From: Bacillus sp. T3
GTDB taxonomy: Bacteria; Bacillota; Bacilli; Bacillales; Cytobacillaceae
Reading direction: 5' to 3'
DNA length: 64,000 bases
Assembly (NCBI RefSeq): GCF_033449965.1
Contig: NZ_CP137761.1
Span: 1,302,001 to 1,366,000, forward strand
Shown: piece after piece, positions 62,431-64,000 of the stretch
Layout of the letters: the number at the start of each line of letters is the position of its first letter
Position numbering within the stretch: position 1 is the first letter of the stretch
Program-made: the position numbers and the translations under genes
The notes under the pieces: generated by a model
The model's database searches: none
Seen by the model: the letters and a program-made list of their open reading frames with translations, nothing else
What the model was told of the DNA's origin: nothing

Positions 62431-63816
62431 ATGATGAGCGTTAGTATGGAACAAGTTGTTTCTCATGCAAAACACAGAGGTTTTATCTTTCCAGGATCAG
62501 AAATTTATGGAGGCTTAGCAAACACTTGGGACTACGGCCCACTTGGAGTAGAGCTAAAGAATAATATTAAACAAGCATGGTGGAAGAAATTTGTTCATCA
62601 ATCAAGCTACAATGTTGGTCTTGATGCAGCCATCTTAATGAATCCAAGAACTTGGGAAGCATCTGGTCACATTGGAAACTTCAATGACCCGATGATAGAC
62701 TGTAAAAAGTGTAAAGCAAGACATCGTGCTGATAAATTAATTGAAAATGCATTAGACGAAAAAGGTATTGAATTGATTGTTGATGGCCTCCCGTTTGAAA
62801 AAATGGAAGAACTTATAGCTGAACACAATATTGCTTGTCCTGATTGCGGTAGCAAAGAGTTTACTGGTATCCGTCAATTTAATCTTATGTTTAAGACTTT
62901 CCAAGGTGTAACTGAATCTAGTGCGAATGAGATTTTCCTACGTCCTGAAACAGCGCAAGGGATTTTTGTGAACTTTAAAAACGTTCAACGGACGATGCGT
63001 AAGAAATTACCGTTTGGGATCGCACAAATTGGTAAAAGCTTCCGAAATGAAATTACTCCAGGTAATTTCACCTTCAGAACAAGAGAATTTGAACAAATGG
63101 AATTAGAATTTTTCTGTAAGCCTGGTGAAGAGCTTAAGTGGTTCGATTATTGGAAGCAGTATGCTGAACAATGGTTGCTCACTTTAGGAATTAACCCAGA
63201 AAAGCTTCGTCTACGTGACCATAATGAAGATGAACTGTCACACTATAGTAATGCTACAACGGATTTTGAGTATAAATTTCCGTTTGGCTGGGGTGAACTT
63301 TGGGGTGTAGCTTCAAGAACGGATTATGATTTAAAACAGCATATGGACTTTTCAGGTGAAGATTTCCATTATCTTGATCAAGATACAAATGAAAAGTTTA
63401 TCCCATATTGTATCGAACCATCATTAGGTGCTGATCGTGTGACACTTGCCTTCTTAATTGATGCTTATGATGAGGAGCAATTAGAGGATGGAACGTCGAG
63501 AACAGTTATGCATCTACATCCTGCGCTGGCACCATTTAAAGCGGCGATATTGCCGTTGTCAAAGAAATTATCAGATGATGCAAGAGTTGTATATGACCAA
63601 TTAGCTCAGCACTTCTTAGTGGATTATGATGAGTCTGGTTCAATCGGAAAACGTTATCGTCGTCACGATGAAATTGGTACTCCTTTCTGTATCACATACG
63701 ATTTTGACTCGAAGGAAGATAATATGGTAACCGTCCGTGATCGTGATACAATGGAGCAAACTCGAATTCCAATTGCGGAATTAGTGGAATTTATTCAAAG
63801 CAAAGTTGCTTTTTAA
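62431..63816 (+). CDS. glyQS: Glycyl-tRNA synthetase, single-chain (alpha2) type
   Basis: A 461-residue class IIa synthetase of the eukaryote/archaea-like type. The N-terminal part is HRGFIFPGSEIYGGLANTWD, YGPLGVELKNNIKQAWW and a zinc-like CKKCKARH...CPDCGSKEF insertion. Motif 2 is FRNEITPGNFTFRTREFEQM, motif 3 is IEPSLGADRVTLAFL and an anticodon-binding domain follows (LHPALAPFKAAILPLSKK; YDESGSIGKRYRRHDEIGTP). AAAGGAAG is 5-6 bases before ATG 62431; ATG 62434 is an alternative. In B. subtilis two unrelated subunit genes, glyQ and glyS, occupy this position. Confidence 0.96.
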   Translation: MMSVSMEQVVSHAKHRGFIFPGSEIYGGLANTWDYGPLGVELKNNIKQAWWKKFVHQSSYNVGLDAAILMNPRTWEASGHIGNFNDPMIDCKKCKARHRADKLIENALDEKGIELIVDGLPFEKMEELIAEHNIACPDCGSKEFTGIRQFNLMFKTFQGVTESSANEIFLRPETAQGIFVNFKNVQRTMRKKLPFGIAQIGKSFRNEITPGNFTFRTREFEQMELEFFCKPGEELKWFDYWKQYAEQWLLTLGINPEKLRLRDHNEDELSHYSNATTDFEYKFPFGWGELWGVASRTDYDLKQHMDFSGEDFHYLDQDTNEKFIPYCIEPSLGADRVTLAFLIDAYDEEQLEDGTSRTVMHLHPALAPFKAAILPLSKKLSDDARVVYDQLAQHFLVDYDESGSIGKRYRRHDEIGTPFCITYDFDSKEDNMVTVRDRDTMEQTRIPIAELVEFIQSKVAF

Positions 63817-63842
63817 TTACTAATTCAAATTTTTATAATGTG

Positions 63843-63875
63843 AAAAGTGCGGAGTTGTCGTTCCGCACTTTTTTC
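63843..63875 (+). terminator. Terminator after glyQS
   Basis: AAAAGTGCGGA...TTCCGCACTTTTTT. The remaining 125 bases (63876-64000) are AT-rich, with a TATAAT-like element near 63993 but no gene start in view. Confidence 0.92.
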
Positions 63876-64000
63876 ATTTTTTGTTAAGGTTTGGATATAA
63901 ATTCCTTTTGAATGTAAAGGTTTGTTAACTGTTCTTATAATTTTTCGATTTTCCCTTTTTCTACCCTTCTCTTGCAAGAAAATTAGTATATAATAATTTA

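Noticed and set aside
1..64000. tRNA or rRNA genes
   Set aside because: I saw no cloverleaf with the usual T-loop GGTTCAANTCC pattern and no rRNA-like stretch; tRNA-like words occur only inside the T-box leaders.

Overview
The window is a chromosomal segment of an endospore-forming, competence-gene-bearing member of the Bacillaceae (Firmicutes, low GC by eye). The gene order follows the Bacillus subtilis yrrC-to-glyS region almost gene for gene. Spore genes (sigK, gpr, spoIIP, yqfC, yqfD, sda, yrzI), the comE operon, HrcA/CIRCE heat-shock control, T-box leaders and a SigW-type promoter all support this. A single-chain glycyl-tRNA synthetase stands where B. subtilis has glyQ-glyS, and two families of GC-rich intergenic repeats are present. 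This points away from B. subtilis itself, towards a Neobacillus/Mesobacillus-like relative; the genus is my inference.

Layout. 1-4000: end of recD2, yrrD, two tiny genes and an AI-2E family transporter. 4000-17170: T-box-controlled alaS, ireB, ruvX, yrzB, mltG, the tRNA wobble-uridine hydroxylation/methylation genes trmR-trhP1-trhP2, udk, greA, pbpI, yrrS and mtnN. 17170-18300: an accessory-looking stretch of tiny ORFs, with two NWxW peptides, YrzI and a YrzI-like stub, and a membrane/signal-like peptide. 18300-20660: sigK (not interrupted), pssA, psd and sda. 20660-26110: DnaA boxes, then the yqeG-yqeH-aroE-yhbY-nadD-yqeK-rsfS-yqeM operon. 26390-31350: comER, comEA-EB-EC and yqzM. 31660-38360: holA, rpsT, gpr, spoIIP, yqxA and lepA. 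38445-47735: hemW, then the hrcA-grpE-dnaK-dnaJ-prmA-rsmE-mtaB heat-shock operon. 48139-56241: deoC, yqeW, rpsU-yqeY, SigW-type yqeZ-floA-yqfB, yqfC-yqfD and phoH. 56374-63816: pgpH, ybeY, dgkA/udpK, cdd, era, yqzL, recO and T-box-controlled glyQS.

Most of the genes serve housekeeping: translation and tRNA modification, ribosome maturation, protein folding, cell-envelope building and DNA repair. Sporulation and competence genes are interleaved among them.

The sequence carries many single-base frameshifts: I count about 18 in 15 genes, including alaS, nadD, lepA and udk, which are expected to be essential or highly conserved. They look like sequencing/consensus errors. The extra-base events fall in or beside CCGG, CCTGG or CCAGG, and most missing-base events fall in homopolymers. 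Broken genes are therefore listed as one CDS spanning both halves. The strongest candidate for new biology is the tiny-ORF cluster at 17277-18160. Also notable are two terminator hairpins that bury the ribosome-binding sites of the genes they precede (pbpI, yqfC), and a repeat nested inside another repeat at 33210-33466.
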